From: Astrocystis sublimbata | Lineage: Eukaryota > Ascomycota > Sordariomycetes > Xylariales > Xylariaceae | Length of the DNA stretch: 64,000 nucleotides | NCBI GenBank assembly: GCA_022453515.1 | Contig: JAJNNY010000044.1 | Span: forward strand, 1-64,000 | Reading direction: 5' to 3' | In this document: positions 12,104-25,172 of the stretch, in pieces | How the letters are laid out: the number at the start of each line of letters is the position of its first letter | Numbering within the stretch: position 1 is the first letter of the stretch | Translations under genes and position numbers: made by a program | The notes under the pieces: model-generated | Databases searched by the model: none | Seen by the model: only the letters and a program-made list of their open reading frames with translations | Told to the model about the DNA's origin: nothing

Positions 12104-15100
12104 GGCTCAGGTGTATCTCAGGCGGTCACCCGATGATGTAATTTCCCTGACAATGATATTGAACAAGTTACTCAACGAGGATAAATTATAGTGACGAAAT
12201 GCCGATAGGTCCAATGAAAAATAGACATGATGCTGCGAGACGGAACTGCGGTGGCTATATGGACATCCACAGACCAGCACTCATCATCTCAAACCAGAAC
12301 TGCCGTGGTGAATACATAGTAATCATTATTCAAAGCCGAGTTATGCTGACAACCCCCATCGACCGAACGCCTTACCAACAATGCCTACACCGCTCGCTCC
12401 ACATCGGTCCCGAGAATCAGTCCGGGTCCCTTATCCAAGCTCCGGATGCCGCAAATGCTAGCTTATGCCATCAACAGTCGGAGTAATTGAAAATTCACAC
12501 ATGTCCAGCAATACATGATGTGGCGTTGTCTTCTACCTATGTATGTTGGTAGCTCAACGAGGTAGCATAACGAATTAACATAACGAGCTGAGAGCCCAGC
12601 GACGGAGATCAGTAACAATATCTAAGCCAGTTGATAACAGGATCTCTTACCAACGTCTAGGCAAATGCGCGAGCCGCAAGGTTGTCGTCGCAGTCGCAAG
12701 GTCATAGATCGCACAACATTTCAGGCCAGCCGTTTGCCAATATCAGCTGAGCACAGATACAGCGCATGTGTGTTGATGTTGCTTCGACCAATCAAGACTC
12801 AACGCGGCGCCTCGGAACCATCACGTCTCAGTGAGACCGTGAGTTTGGCCACTTCTCATCATAGCGGCCGGATGATCAAACATGTAAGACAGAAAACATC
12901 GGTCTTCTGTTCATTGGGGGTATGTAGTCCTTATATACCTGAATCTACTACGCATGATAGCGAGAGAGTAGCTCTATGTAGAGCATTGGCTGCTGCAAGG
13001 ACCCTTCAACCGCAATGCTTGAAATATTGGTTTTCGCGCAAAAGTCTGGTCTGGTGAATGATGTAGTGGGGATGAAAGCCATGAGAAACTTGGGCCATTC
13101 CATGTACATTGCATGTTGGAAACGGAACAACTATCATTCAAGATTTTCATGATGGCTGCTTGGCGATCACTGCTTATACTGACCCTCTCTCTATACAATT
13201 TATCAATATAATATATTTATATTATCGTTTGAAGGCTAAAAAGCTACCTCATCAGCAACTTGCTTGTCTTTGCATAAACTGGGACGGCAGTCTGTTAGAA
13301 GGCAGGCAAAGGACCACCCAGGTTCGACTTAGACTCGGCGATGAGACCAATTCGTTTGATAGCTTTCAGGCATAACAGATTTCACGATTCGTGTCAAAAT
13401 TTGAACTAATGGGGCGAAAATGAGACGAGACAAGGGAAACTTTGGGTTCCAGCACATAAGAATACCAGTATCTCAATATCAATAGGGAAGCGTGCGCGTT
13501 TTTGAAATTTTCATCGACCTTTGATTGCAGACCATGACTGCCACTCAATGAGACCAATGAAACTAGTGAGTACACATCGCACTCACAACACAGGCAGACC
13601 TAAAACCACGACTATGGAAATATCAGTTCAAACAGAAACGATGGAAAGTTAAATTTGTTGAATGCAGAAGTGCATCCAGTCAATACGGAAGGTAGCTTCA
13701 CAACCTTTGACCCCCCAAAGTGAACTATTTCAGGATAATAGGGTCTGGGCTGACGTCCGCAACCGCCGATGGATGTTTATGATCGGCAACTAGTTCCAAA
13801 GAAACATAGAAACGTAAGGTAGCCAAGCGAAACGTGGAATATTGAGGTCACCGCGGAGCCCGGTAAGCCCGGGACAAGTGCGACGGGTTAAGTTGAGGCC
13901 CGATAGCAGTTGTAATTAAACCAACACCCCCATCTCGGGTTTATAAAACCACCCGTAGTACCGTCGATATAGTGGACAACGATACTTGAAAAGCGGACTC
14001 GGGAATTATGACTATCCATTTCTACTCGTTGTTGCAATTTTGAATACTAGTAACGAAGCAATACATAAGCTTTAGACATCTCTCTGCTTAAGTTGATGCA
14101 TCTTGTCTGTGCGGATCATTACTACCCCTCTACGTTGCCCCGCCATGTTCTACATTCAAGCTGAAACAACAGTCGAAGGATGAGCGGGATGAGGCTGATA
14201 GTCAATCAGTGAACGTTTGCACTGTAAACTGGCCGAAGAGAAAGCTGAGCGAACTAGAAATGGTCGGCCACAATCTCATGGACCCGAGCCAATATTTAGA
14301 AGCTAGGATTCAATAGCGAAGCTTGTTACCGTTCAACCGAACAGAGAGCGTTACACTGAGCGATACGCGCGGGCTTGGCGCGTCGAACTAGATGCTGCAC
14401 GGGACCGCAACCACTTGGGGTTTCCCTTCACCTTGTCAGCCCGGATACAGGCCCGTACGCCTCCGTCCGGGGAGGAGGATCCGAGGGGTAGTGCTAAAAC
14501 TAAAGAGAACGATATGCGCATCACATGCGGGCTGTCCCGGTGATGCTCCTCTGTCTCAGATCCATCTCAAGGTGCGACGCGTCACCTGCGATGCCGGTTA
14601 GGGCTATGCATAGACCTTACGATGGCTTAGGTTTAACGACTCTGTCACCTTTGGGGTTGCAACGGAACAGTAGTGACAGGTATCAACGAAGAACGTTTGT
14701 ATCTACCGTCTTACATGATTACGTATCTGTGGCTGATGGGAGTTCACGGCCAAGCAGCCAAGTATTTGGGTTGCAGTTTACTTGATCGGATGCATTTCAC
14801 TACATATGCCTTACGTCACTTTGCGATCGACGATCGGCAATAATACATGTACTTACGGCTGGTCTAATCGGTTTACGTGAATCACCTTGAGAGTTGTGTC
14901 TTGAATACAGTAGTACTCCACGTTGATCTGCCCTTGGGGAACGGGGAATGGGCAGGCATGAAGTTTTATAGTTAATCAAGATCTTCTTTACAACAAAGCC
15001 GACTCCGGTCCTTTTGATTGGATATACAGTACAAACCAAGCTCGACGGTTCCTCCAAGCTTGGGAGTCCGCGACTTGCTAGACATAGCCAAAAAGGCAAT

Positions 15101-18100
15101 GACTTCACATCTTTAGACTCCCAGGAGACGCACAGACCGTTCTGGCACGTTCTGGATTGGGAATTTCATGCTGAGAGCGCCTCAAACTACTAGCTGAACT
15201 CAGGCATGATCGCTGGTCAAGTACTCAATTGAGAGCGATGGGGAATCCTAAAAAGCTATTGCTGCGTGTTGTCAGCTGCAGGTACCTGTTTTTGTGGAGT
15301 TTTGACGTGCTGCACTTTTGCAACGGAACTATCTGCAAGCTCGATAGAAGCATCCTAACTTTTAATAGTCGACCTGCCGTTTCCTAGCTTCTTTGGATAG
15401 ACGTGTTGGCACGGATATTACACAAAAGGCCAGAACCCTCGGCGGCCTACTGGACAGCGGGCCAACCGCCCGTGCCTTACGAGAACGGCTGAAATTCTCG
15501 TGTGCTATTCTCACCTGTCTCATACTGTACCTGTACCGACGGCACATTAGCGGTATTTCTTAAGCATGATAATCCACGTTTCGCCAACGGCCGAAAGAGA
15601 GGTGGGAGCACACACGTTGGCAACGTGGGCGACGATCAGCCGAACCCGCCATCCCTTGGCCGTCATCCATTGGTTGAGACGAAGCTAATAGCTCGATAAA
15701 CTGGGCTTGCAAAAAGTCGTTATATGATCTATGCAGCAAAAAGTCTTGCAGTCGTATGATCCAAGAAAAGCAACACGACAAGCGTCGTCAGTCGTTTCGC
15801 ACTCGCATTCATGACATATACATACCTACCTCGGTAGGTACATATGGACGATTTGCTGGCCATATAGCCCTCACGGCATATAGTTCAGTGACTCGGGAAT
15901 TTTCGTCCCTCGACACCACAATTCGCCAGAGGAGGTGCCATGGGGAAAAGCCAAGGGGCAGCTAACGCCGCCCTCTTCGGCTACAGTGCGCAATGAGTGG
16001 GCTGATAGGGGTTCCCCGGCTCGGGCCCAAAGCACCTCTCGTGAGCACAGCTGGCTCGGCTGGGTCTGGGACGATCGCACAAGCGGCAACGACTGCTGGC
16101 TGGAACGAATGAGCAACAAGATGGCGCCAACGGCCAATATCGATTTTTACCACTTCCGTGCAGACAGACCATGCTGGGCCGCTCAAACCCCCGGATTATG
16201 CCTAGGCGCCTTGCCGCCATTTATGTACAAAAAATTTTTACGTGACCAAAAGCTATCCCTGGAGACTGGGTATAGCTCCCGGGTGCCTGACGATCGATCT
16301 CTGTCCCTTCGCTCGCACGCTATCACAAAACGAAGGATGGCAAGCAACACAACATGCGATCGTGTACTGTCGATCTTCGAACGATGGTCGTCGTTGAAAT
16401 AAAAGCCACTTAATCCACATATCTAAACAATTACTGCTTTTCTCTTACGTACAGTGCAATGGACCTCAAGTCAGGTTTTCTTCAACACAATATACGAGCT
16501 TATCGGGTACGGCAATTGAAGCTTGCCATGTGCGAGCTGTTCCAGACAAGCCAGTCATTGTCCTGTCGCCTATTACTGACTAGTCGGAGCTGAAAGTAGA
16601 ACTGTCCAATCACGCCCGAGTGACTTTGTTGCGAAAAGTCTTCGACCTCGATAAAACCAAGCCGGGCCTTTACGAGGACTCGGTGTTCCTACTCAGGCGG
16701 CAGGGTACGGCACACTAGATTTGCTACTAGTTGAGTCTACCGGCTGTCTCGATCCCGGGGCGAATTTAGATGGTTGAGACGTTGGAAGCGTGCTCCACAG
16801 TACATAAGTAGAGAGGGATGACTGCTTACTGTTGTATTGTACGACAACGGCGACACTCAATTTTGCTGGATGATGATATAATGTAACAGGCGTTTCGGGG
16901 CTGAAGAGACAAGCGAAGCTTGTTCGACCTGATTTGCCATGTTCAGACCAACATCCGATGCAGTGTAGCGTGGTGATCAGCCATCCCCGCGAAAAAAGCA
17001 TCGTCGAGGCTTCGCACTTGCAGAAACTAGGGCAATGACTAGGACAAAGCCTAGGACACGAACGGTTGGTTCGCCAGATACTCCACAAACACTAAGTGAA
17101 GGTCTATTGAGGCTCGAATCCACATCTCGATACCCACATAGGCAGTTGGTTACTCGACAGCGACCGGAGAACGAGCACTAGCCAAGCAGTACCTCGAGCA
17201 TTGGCCATGACAGGAACAATTCCTCAGTACGCAAGGGATGTGTGGGAGGTCTGTCACGATACCACATTCTGATATTGATAAGGGAACGTGAAGAGAGGAC
17301 CCGACGGTGTGGGATGACTAGAGGTCAGCCATACCGACCAGCAAACTCACCTTAATGGAGAGCCACACACAGCACACAGCACGCGAACCACCGATATGAA
17401 GGGCAACATCGCTCAAAGCAGGCTGTCGAAGGGGAGCATCGGCTGGGTATGATTACTGCTGTGCCGCCTCCAACTGCCCTGCAAGAGGCCTGCAGTGCCC
17501 TGTCGCTGACCCCGTACGGTTCGTAGGGTGAGCCGCCTTCTGCTGCTCTTGGGCCCTTCTCACTTACTATAAAAGCCGAGGATGATGACATGCCTGCTTC
17601 CAATTCGGAAGATTTTGTCGGTACGTCCGGCCCTGGAAGGGCAGAAGGTACGGAAAATATGAGAGCATGGCGCAGTGATATGACGACGGCAGCACCTGCT
17701 CCCTTGTCCCATTACAATAATTGTAGATCGTAAGATCGTAAGTTTGGGTGCTGGACCAGCATCCATCCAAGCAAGAAGCAATCTATCTGTGCACGTTCTA
17801 CCTCGCAGACCGACCTAGTTCCCCCTAGTACATAGTATATCATATGTCCACAGAAAGACCATATGGTACATACATACTGTATCTACACGACGTTATCATC
17901 AACAGACAGCAGATATACAGGAGATAGGGCAAAGTGCAAAACAATACACACCTCACCAACGAACATCTGCTGCCGCACTACTGTCGGCCACCAAGTCGGA
18001 AGCCAGTTCGACAACAGCACCGGGACCAGCACAGTACCATCGAGTAACCGTCTCAGCAAGGGACTTCTTAGCCCGGGAGTCTGGAATCTGGTACCGCGCC

Positions 18101-19501
18101 AAGGTCACCTAGGCCTCCGAAGGGACTCCACCGTCACATTGCGCTGGCGACTTGTAGCGACAAGAGGCGAACAAGTCGCCATCCGCCTTTTTCTGATCCG
18201 CGTTCCCGCCATCCTGCCCTTACATGCATACTATGAATCCAGCTATATACTAGTGCACACGCTCCTTGACCAGATCCCGACGCAGCAGCAGCCATCATCC
18301 CGGTTCGTGTCGCCCATCTGTTTGTCTGACTTGTCGTCTCTTGTCCGTCTGCACAGGACAGAACAGGACCTGCGTTGGCAATTGCATGAAAAAGGGGGAC
18401 GCGCCTCTCTTCGCCGGGGTCTTACCTTACCTAGACCTTAGGTCACTTACTAGGAAACCGTAATCGAAAAGTCGAGGAGTCGCACAAGCATTTCCCACTG
18501 GCTCCGACATAACTAACCATCGCTCGCTGTGCCGCCTTACATGCTTACGACTTACGACTTACAACTGTATAACTCTGCCTACTCGTTCTGGTCAACAACT
18601 ACTTTTGTATTCCCTGTATAACTAAACTAAACTTCCACGCGGCTGGCCTTTTGGTTCAGTGCTCGGGTGGGGACCTTTCGCGATAAAGCTACTTAGCTAC
18701 TCGGTACCATAAGTTGGGACCAGCGCTATAGTCCGGGCAAGCATCATACCTTTTCCTACCTGGCTTATACTACGCGCACACCACGCATACACCACGCATG
18801 AGCTAGAGTTAGCTGCGCCAATTGCACACCGACGCGCGCACGAGCGAAAGAAAGAGAGAGGGAGGGAGAGAGAGCAAAACGCCCCAAAAGGCATTCAATC
18901 GAGCTAAAAGAGAAAAAGAAAGCTTGTTCCCTTCTGCGGGAAGGGTCCCTGGCTGCTCTCCTCTCTCTTTGTTTTCCTCTTTCCATTATTCCTCTGGTTC
19001 GCACCCCGCCAAGATTAATTTGAATCTTGAGACAGAGAGACAGACAGTACGACGAAACGAACAAGAGGAACTCCGCCAAAACCACCTGGACAACGACGAC
19101 GGTTCTCGCGCGTCCATCACTTCGCTCGGATTGGTTTAATTGATTAGGAGTAATAGTGTACCGCTCGTCAGGGTCACTCATCCACTCTCCTTATCAATCC
19201 CCTTTGCTCGTCCATCCCGGCCTATCTCCCGCTGGGGCCGCAATTCGGAGCCCATCTTTTCGTCGGTCGGAGGCGGCCATTCGCAGCGAAACCAAAACAG
19301 CAGCTACCGTTGCGAGAACAAAAAAGGAAAGAGGAAAAAAGAGGAAACACAAGGCCGGGCCAAGCCGTGCCTAGCCTATTGCCATTACCAGATAATTAGT
19401 GATACCCAATTCAGCAACCAACCAACCAACAAGCCGAGAAGAAGAGGAGAGAGACAAGAAGAGGAGTCTTGTCTGAGGAGTAGCAAGCAACACAAGAAAA
19501 G
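12104..19501. other. Gene desert of 7.4 kb
   Basis: No frame here combines length, splice sites and protein-like composition. Visible features are an AT tract near 13200-13230, a near-perfect inverted repeat around TACCTACCTCGGTAGGTA at about 15824-15841, and, from about 18830 on, the purine/pyrimidine-rich leader of the next gene (GA-rich runs at 18850-18875 and 19320-19500). The composition is ordinary, not RIP-like. It could hold unannotated non-coding RNA or regulatory DNA, but I cannot support any particular element. Confidence 0.4.
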
Positions 19502-22500
19502 ATGGGTCTATTCTCGCGGAAGGCCAAAACGCCGCGGCCGTTGACCAAGGATTCGGCCAGCTTCGACTCGGACAACTCGCACCACATGAACATCAGCATC
19601 GGGCGCAGCAGCAGCAACACCAACAACAACCAGCACTTCCACAACAACAACCAGCACTTCCACAACAACAGCCGCACATCCGCCAGCGCCAGCAGCCTCG
19701 GCGGCGGCCTCCAGAGCCCGCTGACCCCCATGACGCCATATCTGCCCAAGGTCAACCTGCCCAAGCCGCCGGACCCCTCGCTCGACGCGGCGGGTTATCT
19801 GAGGAGTCTGGGCGCCGTGCGTGAGCGCTCCAAGATCATCACCGAGAAGGCGTTGGCCAACCAGTTGAACCATTTCGATGTTGACCTCGAGAGGTTCCCG
19901 GACGTGGTGCAGTTCGTCTGTCGCATCATCAAGGTACGCGAGATCTATACTACATTCATCGCAGATCCTTATCAACACCACTTATTGCCCATAATCCAAC
20001 CCCAACACCGATGTGACTGAATATTACGATATCGCGATGCTTCATATTTTCCACCTTTGTCTTTCTCCTCGTCTTACTTACACCCGATCCCCACACCCTT
20101 CCTTCCCTTCCCAAATCTCTTTATTTACCCCATACCCAAGACCCTGAACAATGAAAGGTCAACCATCACAATCACAAAGACCACACACATACACTAGAGG
20201 CGCAACAAAAAAGCCCATGCATACGTTACCCGTCATCCTACCATCCGCCTGTACCTTGCTCCAACCGACCATTGAGCCAACGAGTTTTGTGCTCCCCTCC
20301 TTCAAATCCTGGACTGGACTAAGGTAGGGAGGGAGGGAGGGAATGGTTGGATGAGACAGGACGGGATAGGATAGCACAGGACAAGAACAAACCCCTCACT
20401 CACTCACTAACCCCGAGCCCCCATACCCCACGCTTATCACACCCCCTTGCTAAAGGTGCTATCGTCATCTTGGCACACCCTTCAAGGTTGTCTCACTTAC
20501 ACACACAAACACCCATCCCTGTCCTGTCCCGTCCACCCCCCAAAGCGTGCTGTAGCTATTTGCACATGCCCAGCACATGTCAAGGCCATGCCATGCCATG
20601 CCATTTGCAAGCTCAGCACGAACACCGGCGCATCGTATTTCCAGCACAAACCAAATGGCGTCCAGCGCAAATGCCGTCTTTCTCATCTCACCCATACAAA
20701 AAAACACCCCCCAAAAACCCTCCCATCAAAACCCTCCGCCCATAATTAACGAAACCCATTCCCACAGCGCGACTACGATGCCCCCTTCCACTCGATCCCG
20801 CCGCACGGGCGGTACCAGCACTTCGCAGTCGGCGGGCGCGACCGCGTGGCGCATCTCCTATCGACCTTCGACGCCTCCGTCGACAACACCGAGAAGTGCC
20901 GCCGCCTGATCGACCTGTTCCTCGTCAGCGTGCTGCTCGACGCCGGCGCGGGCACGGCGTGGTCTTTCAAAAGTGCCGATAGCGGGAAAGTCTATAGGCG
21001 GAGCGAGGGGTTGGCGATTGCGAGTTTGGAGATGTTTAAAGCTGTGAGTTTTTGACCTTTTTCTACTTTCTTTCCTACCTATTTCTTTTCGTTGGTCGCT
21101 ACTTTTGTGAGGGGATTGGGTAAGATTCTACGAATTATCGGCGCGCAAAGAACAGACGGAGGCAAAGAAGCAAGATCAACGAACGGACATTGAAGACGGG
21201 CCTACCTCCCTGCCTCAATTAGACTTGTAGACTGACAATCACAATAAAAAACAGGGCCTCTTCTCCGGCAACCCCGACAACAAATACCAAGTCGACGCCG
21301 CCGGCCTCCGGACGCTGACGGTCGAGCAGCTCGCCAAGGGCCTGCAGTCGCGGCCCGGCAACGAGGTCGCGGGCCTCGAGGGCCGGTGCCAGCTTCTGCT
21401 GCGCCTCGGCGACGCGCTGGCGGAGAAGAGGGATTTCTTCGGCGACGTGGGGAGGCCAGGGGATATGATCGGTGCGTTTTGTTCTCTTAATACTCTCCTA
21501 TTCCACTCCCCTCCTCCCCTCCTCTATCCCATCCATCTACCATTTTACCCCCTCTGCAAATCCCATTCCCATTCCAAGTCCAAGTAAAAAACCCAGCCAG
21601 CTAACATGTTTCGCGATGGTGATAAACAGATTACCTCCTCGCGCACCCCACAACGCAAGCCTCCTCATCCCCAATCGTCGTGCTGCCTGTCCTCTGGAAC
21701 GTTCTCATGTCGGGCTTGGCCCCAATCTGGCCCTCGTCACGCACAGCCATAAACGGCATCTCCCTCGGCGACGCCTGGCCCTGCGCCGCCATGCCGCAAC
21801 CGCAACAAGCATCGTCCGTGGCGCCTCCAATCCGGCACCGCACGTCGTCCGGCGCAGTCGCCTCCTCACCAACCTTCAGCCCCTTCCCCAGCACTTCCGG
21901 GCGGCATTCGGGTAGTTCAGCAGGGGGGCCCGGAAGTTCAAGCAACATGGGAGGAGGGGGTAACGGAAGCAACCCGACGGAAGCATGGGAGTCGATCCTG
22001 CCCTTCCACAAGCTGACGCAATGGCTCACGTACTCGCTGATGCAGCCGATGGCCTCAATCCTACAGATCCAATTCGCAGGAACCGAGCTCCTGACGGGTC
22101 TCCCCGAGTACCGGAACGGCGGGCTCTTCGTCGACATGGGGGTTCTCAATCTCAAAGAAAGCGACGAGAAGCGCGGGCTCGAGCACTACAAGCACTACTG
22201 CGAGCGCACGGGCACGAGGGGCGTCGAGGTCGCGCCCATGTTCGAGCCCGGCGACGACGTCATTGTCGAGTGGCGCGGCGTCACGGTCGGTTTTCTCGAT
22301 AGGCTGTGTGCTGAGGTCAATAAGGCGCTGCGGCAGGAGTTGCAGGGTGGGGAGTTGAGTTTGGCGCAGGTGCTGGAGGCGGGGAGTTGGAAGGTTAGTT
22401 CTCTTCCCTTTTTTTCCCCTTTTCTTTTGGTTGTTTTTTTCTCGCCGGACATACGCACCGTCGCTATCGCAGAGTGTGAGTGGAAGAAAATACCAAACTA

Positions 22501-22605
22501 ACAAATCCTTTCGTTTGGCAGGGTGGTCGGGAAATCGCCGAGGTCAGCCGGCCAAATACCAAGGAGCCGCCCATCCTCATCGACTCCGACGGGACGGTGT
22601 TCTAA
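19502..22605 (+). CDS. Urc4/Urg3-type uracil catabolism protein (DUF1688)
   Basis: Five exons, 19502-19933, 20768-21043, 21255-21471, 21630-22393 and 22522-22605, give 590 residues. Recognised family segments: PDPSLDAAGYLRSLGAVRER, the RDYDAPFHSIPPHGRYQHF stretch at the start of exon 2, ERCRRLIDLFLVSVLLDAGAG-like sequence, LFSGNPDNKYQVDAAGL, and the end GGREIAEVSRP. Urc4/Urg3 acts in the yeast URC pathway, which breaks uracil down as a nitrogen source; its exact reaction is not settled. Two oddities: the first 60 residues are His/Asn/Ser-rich with a duplicated NNNQHFHN unit, and exon 4 carries an insertion of about 65 residues rich in Ser, Pro and Gly. Together they make it longer than most family members. 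No other URC gene is adjacent. Confidence 0.85.
19934..20767 (+). other. Unusually long 834-bp first intron of the Urc4-type gene
   Basis: GTACGC at the 5' end and CCCACAG at the 3' end are fixed by frame and by conserved protein on both sides. At 834 bases it is roughly ten times the other introns of the window (50-210 bases). It is strikingly C/A-rich on the plus strand (CACACCC, CCATGCCATGCC and ACCCCCCAA runs), unlike the coding exons. Confidence 0.8.
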
Positions 22606-23403
22606 CCAATCCAATCCAATCAAATCAAATCACCTTTCGCAAATCACCTTCTCACAAATCATCTTTTGCGGGAAACCATTCCGCGGCGTATAATATTGCT
22701 TCAATCATGATAGGGGAGGGGATACAAGTGTGCAATATACTACGTACGAGGTGTGAACGGAAGAAACGAAAGGAAGGTATCAAAGAACCTGGACAAAGGG
22801 GGAAGAAAACCAAAATACCATACCACAAAACACTATACGATGTAATACCCCCCCCTCGTTTTAATCTTTTCTCTTCCCCAACGCAAGAGTAACGATAAAT
22901 TGAAATGGAATAAATGACACTACGGCCGGACAATATCTATCTATCAACCAATATCAATAACATCAAGTCAATTGGAATCGCACGCATTCTCTCTCTCTCT
23001 TTGTCTCTCCTTCTCCCATAGCAGGCAACAAGTGAATCCGTAGTGAACAGTGAGTAGATATGCGTCAATACGAAAGTATACAGACAAACCACCTGGATAC
23101 TTGATAGTACCCATATATGTACGTAATATATGTACAGACAGATGTGAAGCCAGAAAGCCAGTCAGCCACTTACATGGCTACCCTTTGGCACTGACTGACC
23201 TCATCATCGGAATAGCAAGGTTAGCAGAGCAGGCAGAGTCCATCCATCTACCACCCGAGCGACCATATCATTACAGTCCAAAGCTCCCACACCAACAAGT
23301 CTGTCAGTCCATTGTGTCCCATATAATATTTTGTACATATTTACACCACACCATTCCTTCACATTCCATCCCACCCCCCATTCCCCAAATAAGCTGAATC
23401 TAC
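22606..23403. other. Convergent intergenic region
   Basis: The 3' ends of the Urc4-type gene and OXA1 face each other here. Contains a CT microsatellite at about 22990-23003 and pyrimidine-rich runs. No gene is seen. Confidence 0.5.
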
Positions 23404-25172
23404 TCACGCCCGTCCCCGTTTCCGCATAGCCATCCTCCGCTCCGTAGCCTCCTTCTCCTCCTTGGCGCGCCGCTGCTCATAATCCTTAGCCTTGTTAAAC
23501 CTCGCCTTCTCCTCGGTGGCGCCCGTGGCTTCCCTGAAGCTCTTTCCCGCCGCGCTCAGTCCCTGATTGAACGAGGCAACCAAACTGCTTCTCGTCTTCT
23601 TCGGCGCCGCCGCCGCCGTTGCCGCCTTGGTGGGGCTCTGGTACTTCAAGCCTCCCATACTCGTACCTCTTGGGCTCAGCCGGGTGCCGGCGAGCGAGCG
23701 GTTCGGAAGAGGGGGCAGGTTGAAGTAGCGGCGCACGCTGGGGAGCAGGGTCATCGAGGACTGGGCCAGGGCGCTGACGGACACGGTCAGGAAGAACCAC
23801 TGCAGCGCCGCCGGCATCCAAGCCGTGCCGACGAACATGAGCGGCGGCATGATGTAGACCATGCCCTTCTGAACAGCCTCTTGCGCGGGGTTCGGCGTGG
23901 TGCTGACGTTGGCGCGTTGCATTTGCTGTTGGGTGGGGAAATCAGTCAGCCAGTCAGTCAGTGGATTGGTTCTTCTTCTGTATGAATGTCGTTGGAATGA
24001 AACAGCAATGTTGGAAAGGCGTAGCAGGTAGGTCTATGGTCAACATACCTTTATCATCAGCACACTCAGCCCCGTGGACAGAATCGGCAGAATGAACAAG
24101 GGATCATGGATGGTCAAATCGGTGAACCAGGCCATGCCGCCCACGTCCAAGCCCGGCACGGGAATGTTGGCCATAGCCCGGATGAGACGGAACATGCCGA
24201 AACTGAAGGGGATCATGACCATGCCGACGAAGGGCATTAAATTGTTCACGCCGGCCTCCTTGGTCAAAATCTTCATTCTGTGGCGGCTATGCATGACCAT
24301 CATCCTGTCGCCTCCCCGCAGGACGTTCCTGAAGTCTTCCTGGGCCTTGGCGAAGGCCGGGTTGGACTGCAGGAGCTGCAGGCGGGCGCTGTGCTTGGCG
24401 CCGATGATGGTGGGCACGAAGATGACGGCGCGGAAGAGGAAGGCCACGGCGGCGAGGGACCCCCACCAAGGGAGCCCGCTGTAGACGTGGATGTGCTCGA
24501 GCATCCATTCGCACATGGACGTCGGCCCCCAGTTGTAGTCGAGACCGAGCTCCTTCAGGTAACCGATGTGGCGCGCCGCGTCGTCGAACAAGAATTCGGG
24601 GGCCCACTCGCCCAGGAGATCTTGGGGGAGCTGGCTGAGGTCCGGGACGTAGTCGGTCGGTGGTGGCTGGCTCGGGGGGGCGTCCACGACGGGCGGCGGC
24701 GGCGCGGTTGCTTCGGCGGCGGTGGCGGCTGAGAGGGGCTCGGCGGATGATGAAGAAGAGGTGGTCTCGGCGGTGGATGGCTTCGACGAGCCGAAGGGGT
24801 TGCCGAAGGGCCAGAGGGAGAGGTTGCGAGTCGCTCCGCAGCGCTGGGCGAAGACGCTGGAGGCTATCGCCGCCGCCGAGGCACCGTAGCCGGCGGCGGA
24901 TATCGAGGGTGTTGTCGACGGACCATGTTGTGAGAGGGTGGTGCGGGAGAGGCGGCGTCGAGATAAAACCGACGACTGTGATGGGATCTGGGAGAATGAT
25001 CTCGTCGACAGGGTGCGCGAGGGCTAGGTATTCGCAATGGGTATGTGAGTATGCGCAGGACTCAATTGGTAGAGAGGGGTGGTGAGAGGGATGATGGCAC
25101 CTTTGTCCGACTGGATAGGGAATACCGCAGCGCTGAGGCCGGGTTTCTGGCGAGCTCTCTACTGGGGAGCAT
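23404..25172 (-). CDS. OXA1: OXA1 mitochondrial inner-membrane insertase
   Basis: Three exons, 25172-25101, 25023-24049 and 23925-23404, all phase 0, giving 522 residues. Exon 1 (24 residues, MLPSRELARNPASALRYSLS) and the start of exon 2 (RTLSTRSFSQ, then SVLSRRRLSRTTL) form a basic, Ser/Arg-rich presequence with no acidic residue after the first few positions. A Pro/Ala linker leads to the YidC/Oxa1 core: LPWWGSLAAVAFLFRAVIF, the charged loop with RLQLLQSNPAFAKAQEDFRN, FVGMVMIPFSFGMFRLIRAMA, PLFILPILSTGLSVLMI, and MVYIMPPLMFVGTAWMPAAL with the next helix. The C-terminal tail is long, basic and coiled-coil-like (AKDYEQRRAKEEKEATER), as in matrix tails that bind mitoribosomes. It inserts mitochondrially encoded subunits into the inner membrane. 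The donor of intron 1 (GTGCCA) is weak, so the first exon is the least sure part. Confidence 0.92.

Noticed and set aside
15935..16402. 155-codon plus-strand frame
   Set aside because: No motifs, and overlapping frames on the other strand are equally long.
17863..18441. 192-codon plus-strand frame in the gene desert
   Set aside because: Composition is not protein-like, there is no family match, and no splice sites extend it.
12104..19501. tRNA or 5S rRNA genes
   Set aside because: I looked for B-box-like GGTTCGANTCC with a matching acceptor stem here and elsewhere in the window and found none I could fold by eye.
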